Made by a program: the position numbers and the translations under genes. Positions 13,301 to 24,121 of a DNA stretch of 64,000 nt are shown here, piece after piece. Source of the DNA: Trametopsis cervina. Lineage: Eukaryota; Basidiomycota; Agaricomycetes; Polyporales; Irpicaceae. The notes under the pieces were generated by a model. The model saw only the letters and a list, made by a program, of their open reading frames with translations, had not been told where the DNA came from and searched no databases. The DNA lies in assembly GCA_022385755.1 (NCBI GenBank), contig MU278361.1, positions 349,186 through 413,185 on the forward strand, in the 5' to 3' direction. Positions within the stretch are counted from its first letter, which is position 1. Each line of letters starts with the position of its first letter.

Positions 13301-13833
13301 TGCATTGATCCCAAACACTTTCTTCATCTGTGCTTTCATCTGCGCGCCCCATTCAAAATCCGGGGAGGAATAGTCGATACTGGCCCCTCTTGGCGCAGAC
13401 GTCCCTTGGCGTGGTTTCGCCACTGCTACCGCACCACCTCTGGCATGTTGCCGCAGCGCGTCTAGTTCGAGCTCACGCTCACGCATTGCATCCTGGAGAC
13501 TCTTGCGGGCAAGTTCAGCCTTGCGAATTGTATCGTTCAACTCTCGGATTTCGGCTAGATCACGAGTGTTCTGCTCCTCGAGGTCCCGTATCTTATTGTA
13601 AGACATTGCGCTCGATGCGGCGGCGCGAGAAGTAGATGAACCGACAGCTGAGAGTTTGCGACGACTGGAGTTGGCGTTACCTTCACGTCGCATTGAATAG
13701 CTTTCGAGAGACATCTTCAGGACCTCCTCCATCTAAATCATGGCATTAAACGCGTGAAAACGCGTTCTTAGAGTCATTTACTTACAGCGTCGCCATCAGA
13801 CTGCTCGATCACATCTTCGTCATCGTAGTACAT
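10305..13833 (-). CDS. RecQ-family ATP-dependent DNA helicase (RecQ1-like)
   Basis: RecQ enzymes unwind DNA 3' to 5' during recombination and fork repair in the nucleus. The protein starts MYYDDEDVIEQSDGDA (ATG at 13831-13833), then has a coiled coil rich in Glu/Arg. Motifs follow in order: Walker A MPTGGGKSLTYQLP (split by the intron 13126-13171), TLVVSPLISLM, the DEAH box in ARIVIDEAHCISQQGHDFR, LALSATCP, IIYCFSRK, ATIAFGLGIDKGNVRFVIHH and FYQESGRAGRDG. A RecQ-Ct zinc site (QCRK, then CGHCDNC) and a winged-helix-like part come next, then a basic, acidic-tipped tail ending VIELSSD. No HRDC domain is obvious. Many introns interrupt it. The usual Trp of the SQWGHDFRPDY loop is Gln here. The short N-terminus argues for RecQ1 rather than Sgs1/BLM type. 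Confidence 0.9.
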
Positions 13834-14429
13834 AGTCGAGTGTCTGCAGAAGGAAGGAGGTGAGTTGGTGGTTGCTGATGGTCGAAAAGATAGGTTACCT
13901 TCGTCTTGCGTTGGACTTATGTGAGAATTAACATGAGGCAGAAAATCCCATAACGAGTTCGCCGCTACTATAAGCGAGGGCAGGTCGTAAGGTCAGTGGC
14001 ACTATTGGCGCCTGTCACCCTGTGACTTGGATGGATGCTACTTGACCCTCAGACGTCCAAATGCTCAGATGTGCAATACGACCGTTACGTGCATTGATGC
14101 TATTACCAATGACAAAAAATACAGAAGATTCTATGACAAGGTCATGAAAGGGCGTACTACATATGTAAGGTACGTAAACCATGAGAGACCGATAGAAATT
14201 AGGAACAATGATTGTGGAATGCGCTACTGCGCTGATAGCAATGTGAACGAAAGCAAAAACGGCGAACTGGATGAGGAAAGCGAATGATAAATAGCATGGA
14301 GTCCGTGAGGCAGATTACGTGAAGGGATAGTGTTTCCAAGATGAAAAGGGCTAAGGCTACAATGATGTGATAGACGTGCACATTCGGATGTCGGAGGTCA
14401 TTATTGTGTTCCGAGAACAGAAAGGAGCT
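13834..14429. other. Intergenic region upstream of the RecQ gene
   Basis: Contains the RecQ promoter and the 3' flank of the next minus-strand gene. Only short open frames without family resemblance are present. Confidence 0.5.
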
Positions 14430-16430
14430 TCATGCGCGCATGAAGATCTCAATTGGGATGGGTTTGCGTCGAAGTCCAGAGCTGGCTGTACTCTCGCCGC
14501 TATCGCTGCCAGAATCGCTCATCCTGGATGAGCTGCTCTCTCGTCGTTCGAGAGTGGCGGACGTCTGCGCGGCAGAGCCAAGTGGGGTTTGGGATTTGGT
14601 CGCCTTCAATGAAGGTTTGCTGATAGATGTTTTTATTTTGTGAGATTTCTTAGTGGGAGATACGGAGGAACCGAGGTTGAAGCGCAGCTTCCATGATGAA
14701 GGGGATAAAGGTGCCTGGCGAGTGTCGACCAAGGATGACAACGTCGAAGACGACCATCGTGAGCGCAGAACTCTTGGAGGCGCATCAGAGGCGTACATAC
14801 CCGCGAAGGGACTGTCAGAGATCGCGGGAGAGAGAGGAATCTCATCCGTTGAGCTGTCAAATCCGCCTTTGACAGCCTTAGGCGTCTCCATCTCCAGCGG
14901 GACCATGTCTAGGCTCATCGAGTCCTGAGAGTAGATGCTGATGCTCTTCGGAGTGAGGGGCCAGGTCGAAGTGGGCGGACTGTCAATGTCGAACTCGAAG
15001 CCGTCATCGCTCTCGTCCGGTAAGAGATCCCTGTCGTCGGGGCAACAATCGTCGTCGAAGAAGTCGTGGATATCCGCGGGGATCGAAGATCGGGGAGGAG
15101 GACGGGCAGTGACTGGCGTGACAATAGCAAAGGCGCTGCTTGGGGTTACTGGCAGCGAAGGGGGGAACACAGTGGAACCACTTAAACCGGTGCCAAGGAA
15201 AGCGGAATCCATTGCGGCATTGGCCAACAAAGCGAGCAACTCATCCGTCCTCTCTTCCATCGTGGGCGAAGGAGCAGGCTCGATGCGAATTGGTGGAGGC
15301 GGAGGCGGGCGAGTGGGGATTGCACGGCGCATCTTCTGAGGGAAAGTGGGATCTAGCTGTGCGCTTGGTCCTCTTGTGGAGGCCTCCGTGAGAGACAGCC
15401 TAGGAAGAGAAGGAAGGGCCTTGCTCTGCCTATGACGCCCAAAACTAGGGTGTGGCTGGGGGAAGACAGAGTCAGGGCGAGCACGACGAGTCTCATTCAG
15501 TGCGGACTCGGGGGAGTCCGTGGCCATCGTGACGATGTCGCTCAACTCATTTGCGAACCAGGATGCATCTTCGCTGTCGTCATCCGTGCGGGATGGTACC
15601 GGAGGGTGCGGCTGAGCCGCCGCGCGCTGCAAGTCGGGCATGGATTTCATGAAGAGTATTGACGCGCGCTGCGACTTATAAGTCGGCGCACGAGTGAGAT
15701 TTGAAAAGGGGTGTGGTTTCACCTGAGACTCGTCATCAGATGTGGGAGGCGTGAAGATAGGGGTCCGTGACGCGGCACTGGCGGCACTGGAACTGCTGGC
15801 GACTGTGCTTGTGGTCCGGCTACTGGTCGTTGAGGGGGTGGGGGATAGACTGCGGCGCGAGCTCGGTGTCGCGGGCGCATCGAATTCGAGGTTGAAGCCG
15901 GAGAATCTAAAATTGATAGAGTCGAGGGGCGACTCGATCACTACGAAAGGATCTTCAGATTGTCGGCGTGTCTGAGGGGGAGATGGGTTCACTTGAGGTG
16001 ATGGAGCAGGGCGAGGCTCGCCAAGAGCGGGGAAAAAGTCGTCGAATGTAAGTCCTTCTGCGCCAGTCAGAACAACACGCCTCGAATCGCGTTTACGATC
16101 AGCGGTATCCTGTACCCTTGAGGTGCGTGCGCCACTCCCGAGTGTCCGACTTCCACCGAAACCACGACTTGCGGATAATATAGGTGAGAGATAGTCGCTA
16201 GAGGGTGAGACCATTGATGAGGTAGAGGGCCGTGACTCTTCCTCTTCAAGCTCGGCAAGACCTGGAAGGATGTGCAGTGGTTTGGCTTTTGAAGGAGAAC
16301 TGAGTTCAGCTTTTGTGCGAGTGCGGGACTTCCGCTTAAGATTGGAGAAGACTGCAAAAGATGGCAATGAGTATTCGGGATACTGGTACGCGGTGGCTAC
16401 AACGGTGTCCGACATATCGTCGTTGTCCAT
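14430..16430 (-). CDS. Hypothetical Ser/Pro-rich protein, 666 aa, single exon
   Basis: Not recognised. A single uninterrupted frame runs from the ATG at 16428-16430 (MDNDDMSDTVVATAYQYPEY) to a TGA at 14430. It is striking among intron-rich neighbours. The composition is Ser/Pro/Thr-rich with runs of Asp/Glu, for example DIHDFFDDDCCPDDRDLLPD, and a basic C-terminus (SPTKKSHKIKTSISKPSLK, then LRRKPIPIEIFMRA). No transmembrane segment or folded domain is visible, so it is probably largely disordered. Short tryptophan-containing motifs such as RSRWSSSTLSSL may be docking or phosphorylation sites. It could be a regulatory or cytoskeletal phosphoprotein; that is inference from composition only. A 46-codon open frame ends 8 nt upstream of its start. 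Confidence 0.75.
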   Translation of the reverse strand: MDNDDMSDTVVATAYQYPEYSLPSFAVFSNLKRKSRTRTKAELSSPSKAKPLHILPGLAELEEEESRPSTSSMVSPSSDYLSPILSASRGFGGSRTLGSGARTSRVQDTADRKRDSRRVVLTGAEGLTFDDFFPALGEPRPAPSPQVNPSPPQTRRQSEDPFVVIESPLDSINFRFSGFNLEFDAPATPSSRRSLSPTPSTTSSRTTSTVASSSSAASAASRTPIFTPPTSDDESQVKPHPFSNLTRAPTYKSQRASILFMKSMPDLQRAAAQPHPPVPSRTDDDSEDASWFANELSDIVTMATDSPESALNETRRARPDSVFPQPHPSFGRHRQSKALPSLPRLSLTEASTRGPSAQLDPTFPQKMRRAIPTRPPPPPPIRIEPAPSPTMEERTDELLALLANAAMDSAFLGTGLSGSTVFPPSLPVTPSSAFAIVTPVTARPPPRSSIPADIHDFFDDDCCPDDRDLLPDESDDGFEFDIDSPPTSTWPLTPKSISIYSQDSMSLDMVPLEMETPKAVKGGFDSSTDEIPLSPAISDSPFAGMYASDAPPRVLRSRWSSSTLSSLVDTRQAPLSPSSWKLRFNLGSSVSPTKKSHKIKTSISKPSLKATKSQTPLGSAAQTSATLERRESSSSRMSDSGSDSGESTASSGLRRKPIPIEIFMRA

Positions 16431-16438
16431 CACAGTCG

Positions 16439-16579
16439 CTACCGCAGGTGTCGACTGTTACCCTCCAGCCCTTTTAACCAGCCATCTACAACTCCAACAA
16501 TCCTAGGACACTGCCCCTTGTATTGCCGCACACCGGTAGCCATCTCAATATGATTGAAGTTGTACTCACTTGATGTCAT
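16439..16579 (-). other. Possible upstream ORF in the leader of the 14430-16430 gene
   Basis: A 46-codon frame starts at 16577-16579 (MTSSEYNFNHIEMATG...) and stops at 16439-16441, just before the main ATG. It may be a uORF that lowers translation, or a chance frame. Confidence 0.3.
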
Positions 16580-17715
16580 CGTGTCAGTTGTCGTAAATGG
16601 CTAGAGAGTAGAGTGCAGAGTCGTTGAAGCCGATGAGGCAGAAGAGGATGATACAACGGAGGATCCAAAGCCATGCATGCACCTTTAGTATTAATACAGA
16701 GGGCAGACGTGCTTTTGTTGTTAACGTCCATTGTACTCGTCGCGTGTAGGAGAATAATAGCCAGGCTGTTTACAGAACAAAAGCGGCGCTTAAGCACTAT
16801 TGACGGCGTATTTGCCCGATTTGGGGGTATGGCGGCTAAGGCGCCGGTGGGATTCAATTTGGCTCTATTTGCGCTACGTCGGGAATTGCCATAATGGGAA
16901 TAAAGATGTCAGCGCTTCACGGCACAATAGCGAACTTTGAGTGTTTACTGCGTGTCGGACAGCCTGTGTCCCGGGTATCAAGAGACGGACCTGAGTGCCT
17001 CAATAGACAGTGCATGTACGTGATGTCTGCTTGCTTCGTTGTCAGTGGCATCAGGTCGATAAGATACAACCCATTGTCAAGCATCGTCATGCCCTGCTCA
17101 ATTCTACTTTACCTGACTACGCTCCTTATTGTTCCGGTGTATGATACGCATGCTAATCATAACGTTATGCAGAGAGGATGCGCAGGAACTTCACACCAGG
17201 AGGTTCAAGCATTGACTATGTGATAATAATTTCTTCACCCACGTAATCCCTGGAATCCTAGGATTGCGGATCTTCCGAGTCCGGCTCACATCGAGGATGA
17301 GGTGATTCGTTTCTATGACTCGCAAGGTGTACTTGGCCTACCACTCCCAACCCAATGCACATATCACAGCTCTCAGGTATGTAGCATGGCACCAGGACGT
17401 GGGATATCAGCAACAACTATTGCCCTGAGCACTGGCAAAATCCGTTATGCAGAACAAAGTTGATCTTCATTGATTACCTGAGTACAGCAAACCTCCGAGA
17501 TGAATTTCAATGTCACCGAAGGGGCCCGTACAGTATATCTCGGTCTTCACAAATTACTGAACATTCAGTAGGCGCCCCAGCTAGATGGATTTCCGGATAG
17601 AGCCAGTCGGGATGTGTCCTTATAGCCGCCTCTTACTCAGCAGCCCGGGTTCTTTCTGACGATGGCCGTCAAACGAGGTTGATACCACGACCAGGCCCGC
17701 CGCGCTGTGCAAGTA
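16580..17715. other. Intergenic region
   Basis: About 1.1 kb between two divergent genes. Open frames here are short, and no domain, repeat or RNA gene is recognised. The first exon of the oxygenase-like gene to the right could lie near its right end. Confidence 0.4.
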
Positions 17716-19453
17716 ATGGTCATCCTCATAGGAGATATAACTCATGACAAGTATCGCTCGTCACAGGTTAAGCATGTTACACACCTCCGCCAATACGACA
17801 ATTCGGTAATCAACGGGGACGTAATAGAGTTCTTGGGGCATGCCTGGATCCATGATACGAACGGAGCTGTTACAGAAGACATATGCACGGGGTACGAGAG
17901 TTTACGAAGCTATTTCCATCATACTGATCCGTCCTCCTAAGGTGGAGAAGCGTAGGAGATCCTGTTTGTGACGGCGCATTGGCTGCAGTTTTCGAGTCTC
18001 CTTCGTCCAGCGTCGGAAAGGATTTGCTTGCATCCGTGGAGAACTATGCACGCGATAATCCTTCTTCTCAAGAAGTCCAACCATTTTTGGATGAAGTAAC
18101 AAGTTCTCCCCCGGACGACATCATAGCAAGTGAGCGTGAGATCCAAATAGCACAGGACTTCTTCGTGGATCATTCCGTGCAAATCATGCAAGCTTTACTT
18201 CACTACTCCCTTGCAGGTGGATTCGCAAGGTATGCATCACTCCATACCCACAATACGATACATCTTATAACATCTGCCGGCAAGTCCTCGTATCATGCGT
18301 ACTCTTCAAGCTGTTTCCTATCTCGTAACGCCTGGAAATAAGAAGTCGCATCCAGATGATCTTGGGCGGTCTAACAAACAGGCAGATGATCGCGCATTCG
18401 CTCGTCTACTAGAGACTCTGCAATTTGTATTGGACGTCATGGCCTGCACACAACCTGGCGATGCTGCCCGCGGCAATAAGTCTCCATTAGAAGAATTGCT
18501 TCCTGGTGGTGAAGGATGGAAGTCTGCCGTTCGAGTTCGCCTCCTTCACGGTATCGCGCGACGGAGAGCGTCCGAGCGTTTGAGAAGGACGTCATCCTCT
18601 GAATCGAATATGGACGTCCCTGTCAGTCAGGAGGATATGGCTGCGACGTAAGTCTGCTACATTCTGTGCATAAATCACCCACTCACCGCTTATTAGACTG
18701 GGTGCATTCTGCATCATACCTCTCTGGTCTTTGAAACGTCTTGGATTAGCTCCACACCCTGAACAAGAGAGAGCATATCTAGCCTTGTGGCGACATGTTG
18801 GCTTCTACCTCGGGGTCTCCCCCGACATTCTCAGACGATATTTTGTCGAGCCGCGAGTCGGAGACTTGTTCCTCGTGACGATGGTCCTCGATCTATTCTC
18901 AGAGCATGACGCCTACGAGGCATCAGTATCGTCATCGCATTCCGGTGCAACTCTAGCTATCCTCAGAGCAATATCGGACCGCCCGCTAGGTAGGACATCG
19001 CTCGAGTATAATTGCGCTGTCACTCGCGTCCTAGTTGGAGACCCTCTGGCGGATCATCTAGGTTTGCCTTCCAGCTCATTGACCATGACAGCTGCCGTCT
19101 ATTGGAAAGCTTTCGTCGCCAGCATACAGACTCGGTTTGGCTATTGGTACCCGCGGCGTGCATGGCTCCAGAAACGCAGAGCTGTGTTCCGGGAGGGTCT
19201 CGTTCGCGGGGTTATTTGGAGTTTGGACATGCGACAAGCGACATTTCGACCGCGGACGGAGGTGGAAGGCGACGGCGGCGCGGAGATAGGCGAGGGTGTT
19301 AAGGAGGAGGAAAAGGTTCTCCTCGAGTATGCCGGGGCAGTGCGTCTAATGAAATTATGGAAGGAAGTGTTAGTTGAAATGGTGGTGGTTACTTGTGCGG
19401 TGGCCACGATACCCACGGCGACAGTTGCATGGTTCTGGTTGAAACGGAGATAG
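17716..19453 (+). CDS. MpaB / latex-clearing-protein-type oxygenase family (DUF2236), membrane-anchored
   Basis: The family (Pfam ER-bound oxygenase MpaB/B'/rubber oxygenase) contains heme b enzymes that cleave polyprenyl chains, such as bacterial Lcp and fungal MpaB of mycophenolate biosynthesis. Here the order is HLRQYDNSVINGDVIEFLGH, AWIHDTNG, WRSVGDPVCDGALAAVF, LLHYSLAGGFASPRIMRTLQ, ETLQFVLDV, VRLLHGIARRR (a likely heme-region His), then LAPHPEQERAYLALWRHVGF. A hydrophobic segment near the end (MVVVTCAVATIPTATVAWFW) followed by KRR* suggests an ER tail anchor. Introns are 17885-17940 or close to it, about 18230, and about 18650. The first exon is uncertain; the ATG at 17716 is the first in frame with the conserved part. 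The substrate is unknown. Confidence 0.7.
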
Positions 19454-20542
19454 CACCGCCCACCCGTTGTGTAATTGTTGTGATCACTATTTTGGATTAG
19501 CACTGTGTAGACATGTAGAATCAGGTAAAATAATGACAGCTTTTTTATAGATGAAGAAGGCATTCAATGCAGAACGACTTGAACGTGTAGGTACAAGCCA
19601 AGGCCGGAATCAACGATAAACAGCCTTCGTGGCGTGGGAAGGTTTATAATTAGCTTGAGGATTTTCCATGACTTCGCCAGGAACTACCACGAGCTCCAGC
19701 TCTGATGGGCACGTTTATGGTATGTTGAGCTCTTCGCGACAGTTTGACTTTTAATAGGCTCAGCCGTGCTGTAGGATCACACCCCGGGTCGTATCATAGG
19801 GTGTCTCACTTTGTTCACTTGACCACCTTCCCTGTGGAAATCCAACCGAGTTCATGCCGACCGCAGATCCGAGACAAGGATGTTGGTCTGAATTTGGCGC
19901 CCGATATTCTAGGACGAACGCGTTTACGACGGTCTTTTTCTAGGCACCACGCACTCAAACATTAGGTTCTGTCGCAGGTACAGGATTGCGTCTGGACGCG
20001 CGCGGATGCCCTCCGTGGCGTGCGTGCCTATCACATACTGGCGAGAACTTCGGGAGGCTCGAACACAAGAATAGCTACAAGATCCACCGGCTCTACTGTC
20101 GTGCTGCTGCACATGTGGTTGCGTAGCTCAGGACGACGTCACTGGTCTGCCGTACAGTACAATCCCATCGACAACGTGAGAGTACTCGATCATTTTATAC
20201 TACGCCCATGCGCGGCCGGACGCGTCAAAGTTGCGCTGCCGGGAGGTCAAGGCGTAGCCCTCAAGCGAGCTTATTCCGCGTTACAATGCGGGGTAATAGA
20301 GAAGCGTAACAGAAACCGCGGTGCCGTGACCCGAACGAAGTCACCCCACACTACCCGTCTGTCATAGACCGACCAGAACCCGTGGTATATCCGTTTCGGC
20401 CACCGCTCGAACTTGCTCGAGTGGCCTGACAAGCCGTGTTCGCTGATGTTTGCCGAGGTCTCAGGCTATAAAAGATCCCCACAGACTACGGCAAACAACC
20501 AAGACACTAGGTACAGTCGTCTCCTACGAGCAAAAAAACAAC
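19454..20542. other. Intergenic region upstream of the AA9 gene
   Basis: About 1.1 kb. It must hold the AA9 promoter, including the TATA box at 20467. Short open frames with no recognisable product are the only other content. Confidence 0.5.
20467..20473 (+). promoter_or_regulatory. TATA box of the AA9 gene
   Basis: TATAAAA lies 70 bp before the ATG at 20543, a typical arrangement for a strongly inducible secreted-enzyme gene. Confidence 0.65.
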
Positions 20543-21853
20543 ATGTTCGCGGTCACTGCTCTCCTCGCTCTCTCCTCTGCCATCCCGTCGGCGCTCGCAC
20601 ACGGTGGTGTTCTGTCTTACTCATGGAGCGGACAGTGGTACAACGGATGGTCTGTTCATTATCGCTTATTCTTCGCACTTCCTGCCAATACTGAATACTT
20701 GTCCTTTGCCCAGGCAACCCTACAACTCCCCTACGGGCCAGACCACCATTCAACGTCCCTGGTCCACATAGTAAGTTGCCCTGCCAAGTCTCCTTGGTGC
20801 AAGCTTGAGATTGATCCTGGGTTTTAGCAACCCAATCACTACCGCCACTGACCCGACTATTGCTTGCAACGATGACGGAACTTCAGGTGCCCTCCAGCTC
20901 ACTGCAAGCGTCGCCGCCGGCACTGCCATCACCGCGTACTGGAACCAAGTCTGGCCGCACGCCATCGGCCCTATGGTAAATATCTCTTCTCCATTGAACA
21001 TTCTGAGATCTGACCATGTGCATAGCTGACCTACTTGGCCCAATGCCCCGGCTCGTCCTGCACTGGTGTCAACGCCAACACTCTCAAGTGGTTCAAGATC
21101 GACGAAGCTGGTCTCCTCTCCGGCACTGTGGGCAGCGGTTCATGGGCTGACGGCAAGATGATCGCGGACAACTCGTCCTGGACCACGACCATCCCCAAGA
21201 CTGTCCCATCGGGCAACTACCTCATTCGTTTCGAGACGATCGCCCTCCACTCCCTGCCCGCTGTAAGCATTCACACATACGGACGATCTAACGAGGAAAC
21301 TGACATGCACCCCGATTAAAGCAATTCTACCCTGAGTGCGCCCAGATCACCATCACTGGCGGAGGCAACCTCGCCCCCACCGCTGCGGAGCTCGTCACCT
21401 TCCCTGGTGCTTACAGCAACAGCGACCCCGGTCTCAGCATCGACGTCTACTCCAACGCTGCCCAGACTCAGACCACCTACGTCATCCCCGGACCTCCTCT
21501 CTACGGCTCCAGCGGCAGCGGTACCGCCGCTCCCCCGCCGCCCCCGCCACCCACCAGCGCCCCTGTAACCGTGAGTGACATCCTTGGCGTTGCCGATATG
21601 TGACTAACATATGTATCGCCTGACAGAGCAAGCCAACGACCGTCAAGAGCTCCCCTACATCTGCTCCCGCATCTCCTACTGGTGGAACAGTTGCTCAATA
21701 CGGGCAGTGCGGTGGCCAAGGATTCACCGGCCCAACCGCCTGTGTTGCCCCTTACAAGTGCACTGCGCTCAACGGTACGTTCACCACACTCAACTTCTAC
21801 TTGATACAGGCACTGATTAGGACCCTCCAGCTTACTACTCCCAGTGCATCTAA
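20543..21853 (+). CDS. AA9 lytic polysaccharide monooxygenase with C-terminal CBM1
   Basis: AA9 enzymes (formerly GH61) are secreted copper enzymes that oxidatively cleave cellulose. Seven exons (20543-20649, 20714-20770, 20828-20975, 21026-21262, 21322-21570, 21627-21774, 21831-21853) join in frame to 322 aa. A signal peptide (MFAVTALLALSSAIPSALA) ends just before HGGVLSYSW, giving the essential N-terminal His of the copper brace. The second ligand is in NQVWPHAIGPM, and the axial Tyr is in QFYPECAQI. The core is followed by a Pro/Ser/Thr linker (PPPPPPPTSAP, SSPTSAPASP) and a CBM1 (YGQCGGQGFTGPTACVAPYK, then AYYSQCI). All expected cysteines of CBM1 are present. The C-terminal CBM supports activity on crystalline cellulose. 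Regiospecificity (C1 or C4) cannot be told from inspection. Confidence 0.95.
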
Positions 21854-22353
21854 AATACTACGGCATCTTGCCAGGCGGTGGATCGTTGGCGCTGTATAAG
21901 TACTTGATAGTGTATGTTCTAGTTTGCCCTGTATCACGATGTCTAGCGCGACAGCGAAAATAGTATGTCTGTTTCGAAGTCCAGTAGACTGCATATTCTT
22001 CTGCACCAAGTACTCGAAGCGTGGGCCGGTGTGAGAGGGATTCGGGAAAACCCGCTGATGGGATATCGAGCGACTATCGAGCGGTTTTCCAGTCACAACC
22101 CACTTTCATCTCTTTCCTCGTCGAAACTACTATGCTGAAGTCTAAAACGTCGTCGACGTCTTCCAACCATCTCGATCGGAACACTTGCTCTCCTTAGCTC
22201 CTGAACAGATTGAACTGCTTCGCAGCCGATTCACTGCCAGCTCTTATTCTGTCTCTTGCGGAAACCTCAAGGTGCGTAGTGTTGTTTATTGGAGAGGTGT
22301 CTAGCTCTGGAAGGTACTTCATTCTAAATTATACATATAACGGGGATCTACTA
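21854..22353. other. Convergent intergenic region
   Basis: 500 bp between the stops of the AA9 gene and the next minus-strand gene. Nothing beyond 3' flanks is seen. Confidence 0.5.
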
Positions 22354-23748
22354 TTACTGGCTCAAAACCGGAATCCCGATGCTCAAATGCTGAGCTGAGA
22401 CTATCATCTGCTCCTCATCCTCGTCTTCATTCGCGCTCTTGTTCTCGTCGGACGCCATAGCATTGGATGCTCCAGAGATGATCACCTCATCATCACTCTC
22501 GACGTACTCGTCGGAGCTTAGTCCGTCGCTAACCTCTCCAACATATGCGTAGTCGACCTCTTCTTCGCCCGGCACGTCGGGCTTCCACGAATGATCCCCG
22601 CTGTGCAGTCTTTCGTCGCGCTGCAGCCTCGTCATGAAGAACTGCTCCAGTATCTTTCTCTCCCGCCGCATTCTGGCCAGCTGCTCGACGTTCTCCTTCC
22701 TGATTTTCTCCGTCACTATCAGCAGCTCCTGCGCTTCTGTTAGCTGATGCCGAAGAGATACCCTCTCGTCGACAAGCACTCTCAGATGGCGCAGGATCTG
22801 TATGACCCGTGCTTCAGTAGGCCTAGCCGTGGCTGGTGTCGGGGAGGGAATCTGCGCCCTCTGGAATTTACGTAGTGTCAGTCTGGGCCGTAGCAACCCG
22901 AACCTGCTGAACAGAATCCTCACCTCTATACTCCTTGTGGCAGGGCTACCTACTCTCGACTGGGTGTTGACTGGCGGGCTTGTCACTCTTGGCGATACCG
23001 ATGTATGACTTTCTGGGGGTGTTGCTAGGCCAGCAGCAGTATGCGCCCCGCTTTCCCTTCTGATGCTTCCATTAACTGTCTGGTTCGGAGACTTTCTTGA
23101 TGCTACTAGGTCGTCTTCAACACGCACTGGGACCAGTCTACTTTCTATGGTTGCCGCGGCTTGCGGAGCAGCATTTGCAGTGCCAGTGGCGACGATTCCG
23201 ACTTTCGGAGCTGAGTGGTGGAGTGAGTACGACGGCAAGGCCGAGAGTTGGACAGCCTCACCTGGGATCGTGCCATCTCCGTTAGCTGAGACATTTATCG
23301 CATGCCCAGAAGTCTGTGCTCCTGAAGAAGACATTGCTCAGGGCCAAATGAGAGCTAAACTGTCGGGCCACCTACGCGTCCTCCTGCTTGAGTTTGTGGC
23401 GCGCACTTCTGCGCCCCGCTGGATGTTCGCTCTCGACGCGATTTCGTCGCGTACAATCGCGTTTCTGGCTCTCTTGGGAACAGGAGACAGCAGCCTGTAG
23501 GAATTCGTGTACATATGAGCACGACATGTCATCTCCCCACAATAAATGCATATACCTCGGTACGCCCTTGGGGTGCTTCTTCAATAGGTCGCGGATGATG
23601 ACCTCACTCTTCAGGTTGGCTTTTATGCCTTCTCGCTAGTACAGGAAGTTAGCCCTCTTGAAAGCAAACGTAGTAACAGCTTACAACACACCTGTGCCAG
23701 CTTCTGAATGTCTTTCCGAGACATGATGTTCAACGCTTTAGCGTCCAT
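22354..23748 (-). CDS. Hypothetical protein with a NuSAP-like SAP N-terminus and coiled coil
   Basis: The predicted start (ATG at 23746-23748) gives MDAKALNIMSRKDIQKLAQ, continuing after an intron as REGIKANLKSEVIIRDLLKK. This helix-loop-helix with the GIKANLK turn resembles the SAP motif of nucleolar-spindle-associated proteins, which binds nucleic acid. A basic stretch (TKSRRERTS) and a Pro/Ser/Thr-rich linker follow. A coiled coil comes next, from about VIQILRHLRVLVDERVSLRH through EKIRKENVEQLARMRRERK. The C-terminus is very acidic (SDEYVESDDEVIISG, NEDEDEEQ). Introns at about 23640-23695 and 23500-23580 and a short in-frame intron near 22860-22925 are inferred. The arrangement suggests a chromatin- or spindle-binding protein; no orthologue is recognised, and the function is inferred only from the motif. 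Confidence 0.65.
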
Positions 23749-24121
23749 AACTTTCAATGATTGAGGATATGTGTATCGACAGATAGGTGAGGGTATTGGG
23801 GAAGAGGGTGTGATGGTAGGTGAACAAGAGGGAATTTACATGTCAGTGAGGAAAGGCCCCGCCACTAGTATATGCTTGATGCTATGGCCACAGCTACTAC
23901 CCTTCCCAGACAATGAGGCTACGTAGCGCCCGCCACACGGCGAGCAGCCCGACGGCCAAGAACAAGGCGATATGCCTGGGTACGGTCCGCTCGTCCGTCC
24001 ATATTGATCATACATTTATTTGGGAGATGATAACTATATGCTACAGATCTGGAGTCCATGATTAACAGCTACTGGCTCTATGTATAGTGGGGGAGCACTA
24101 ATCGGTGCACACTTAAGTACA
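23749..24121. other. Intergenic region
   Basis: About 370 bp holding the promoter of the SAP-like gene and the 3' flank of the Atg14-like gene. No other feature seen. Confidence 0.5.
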
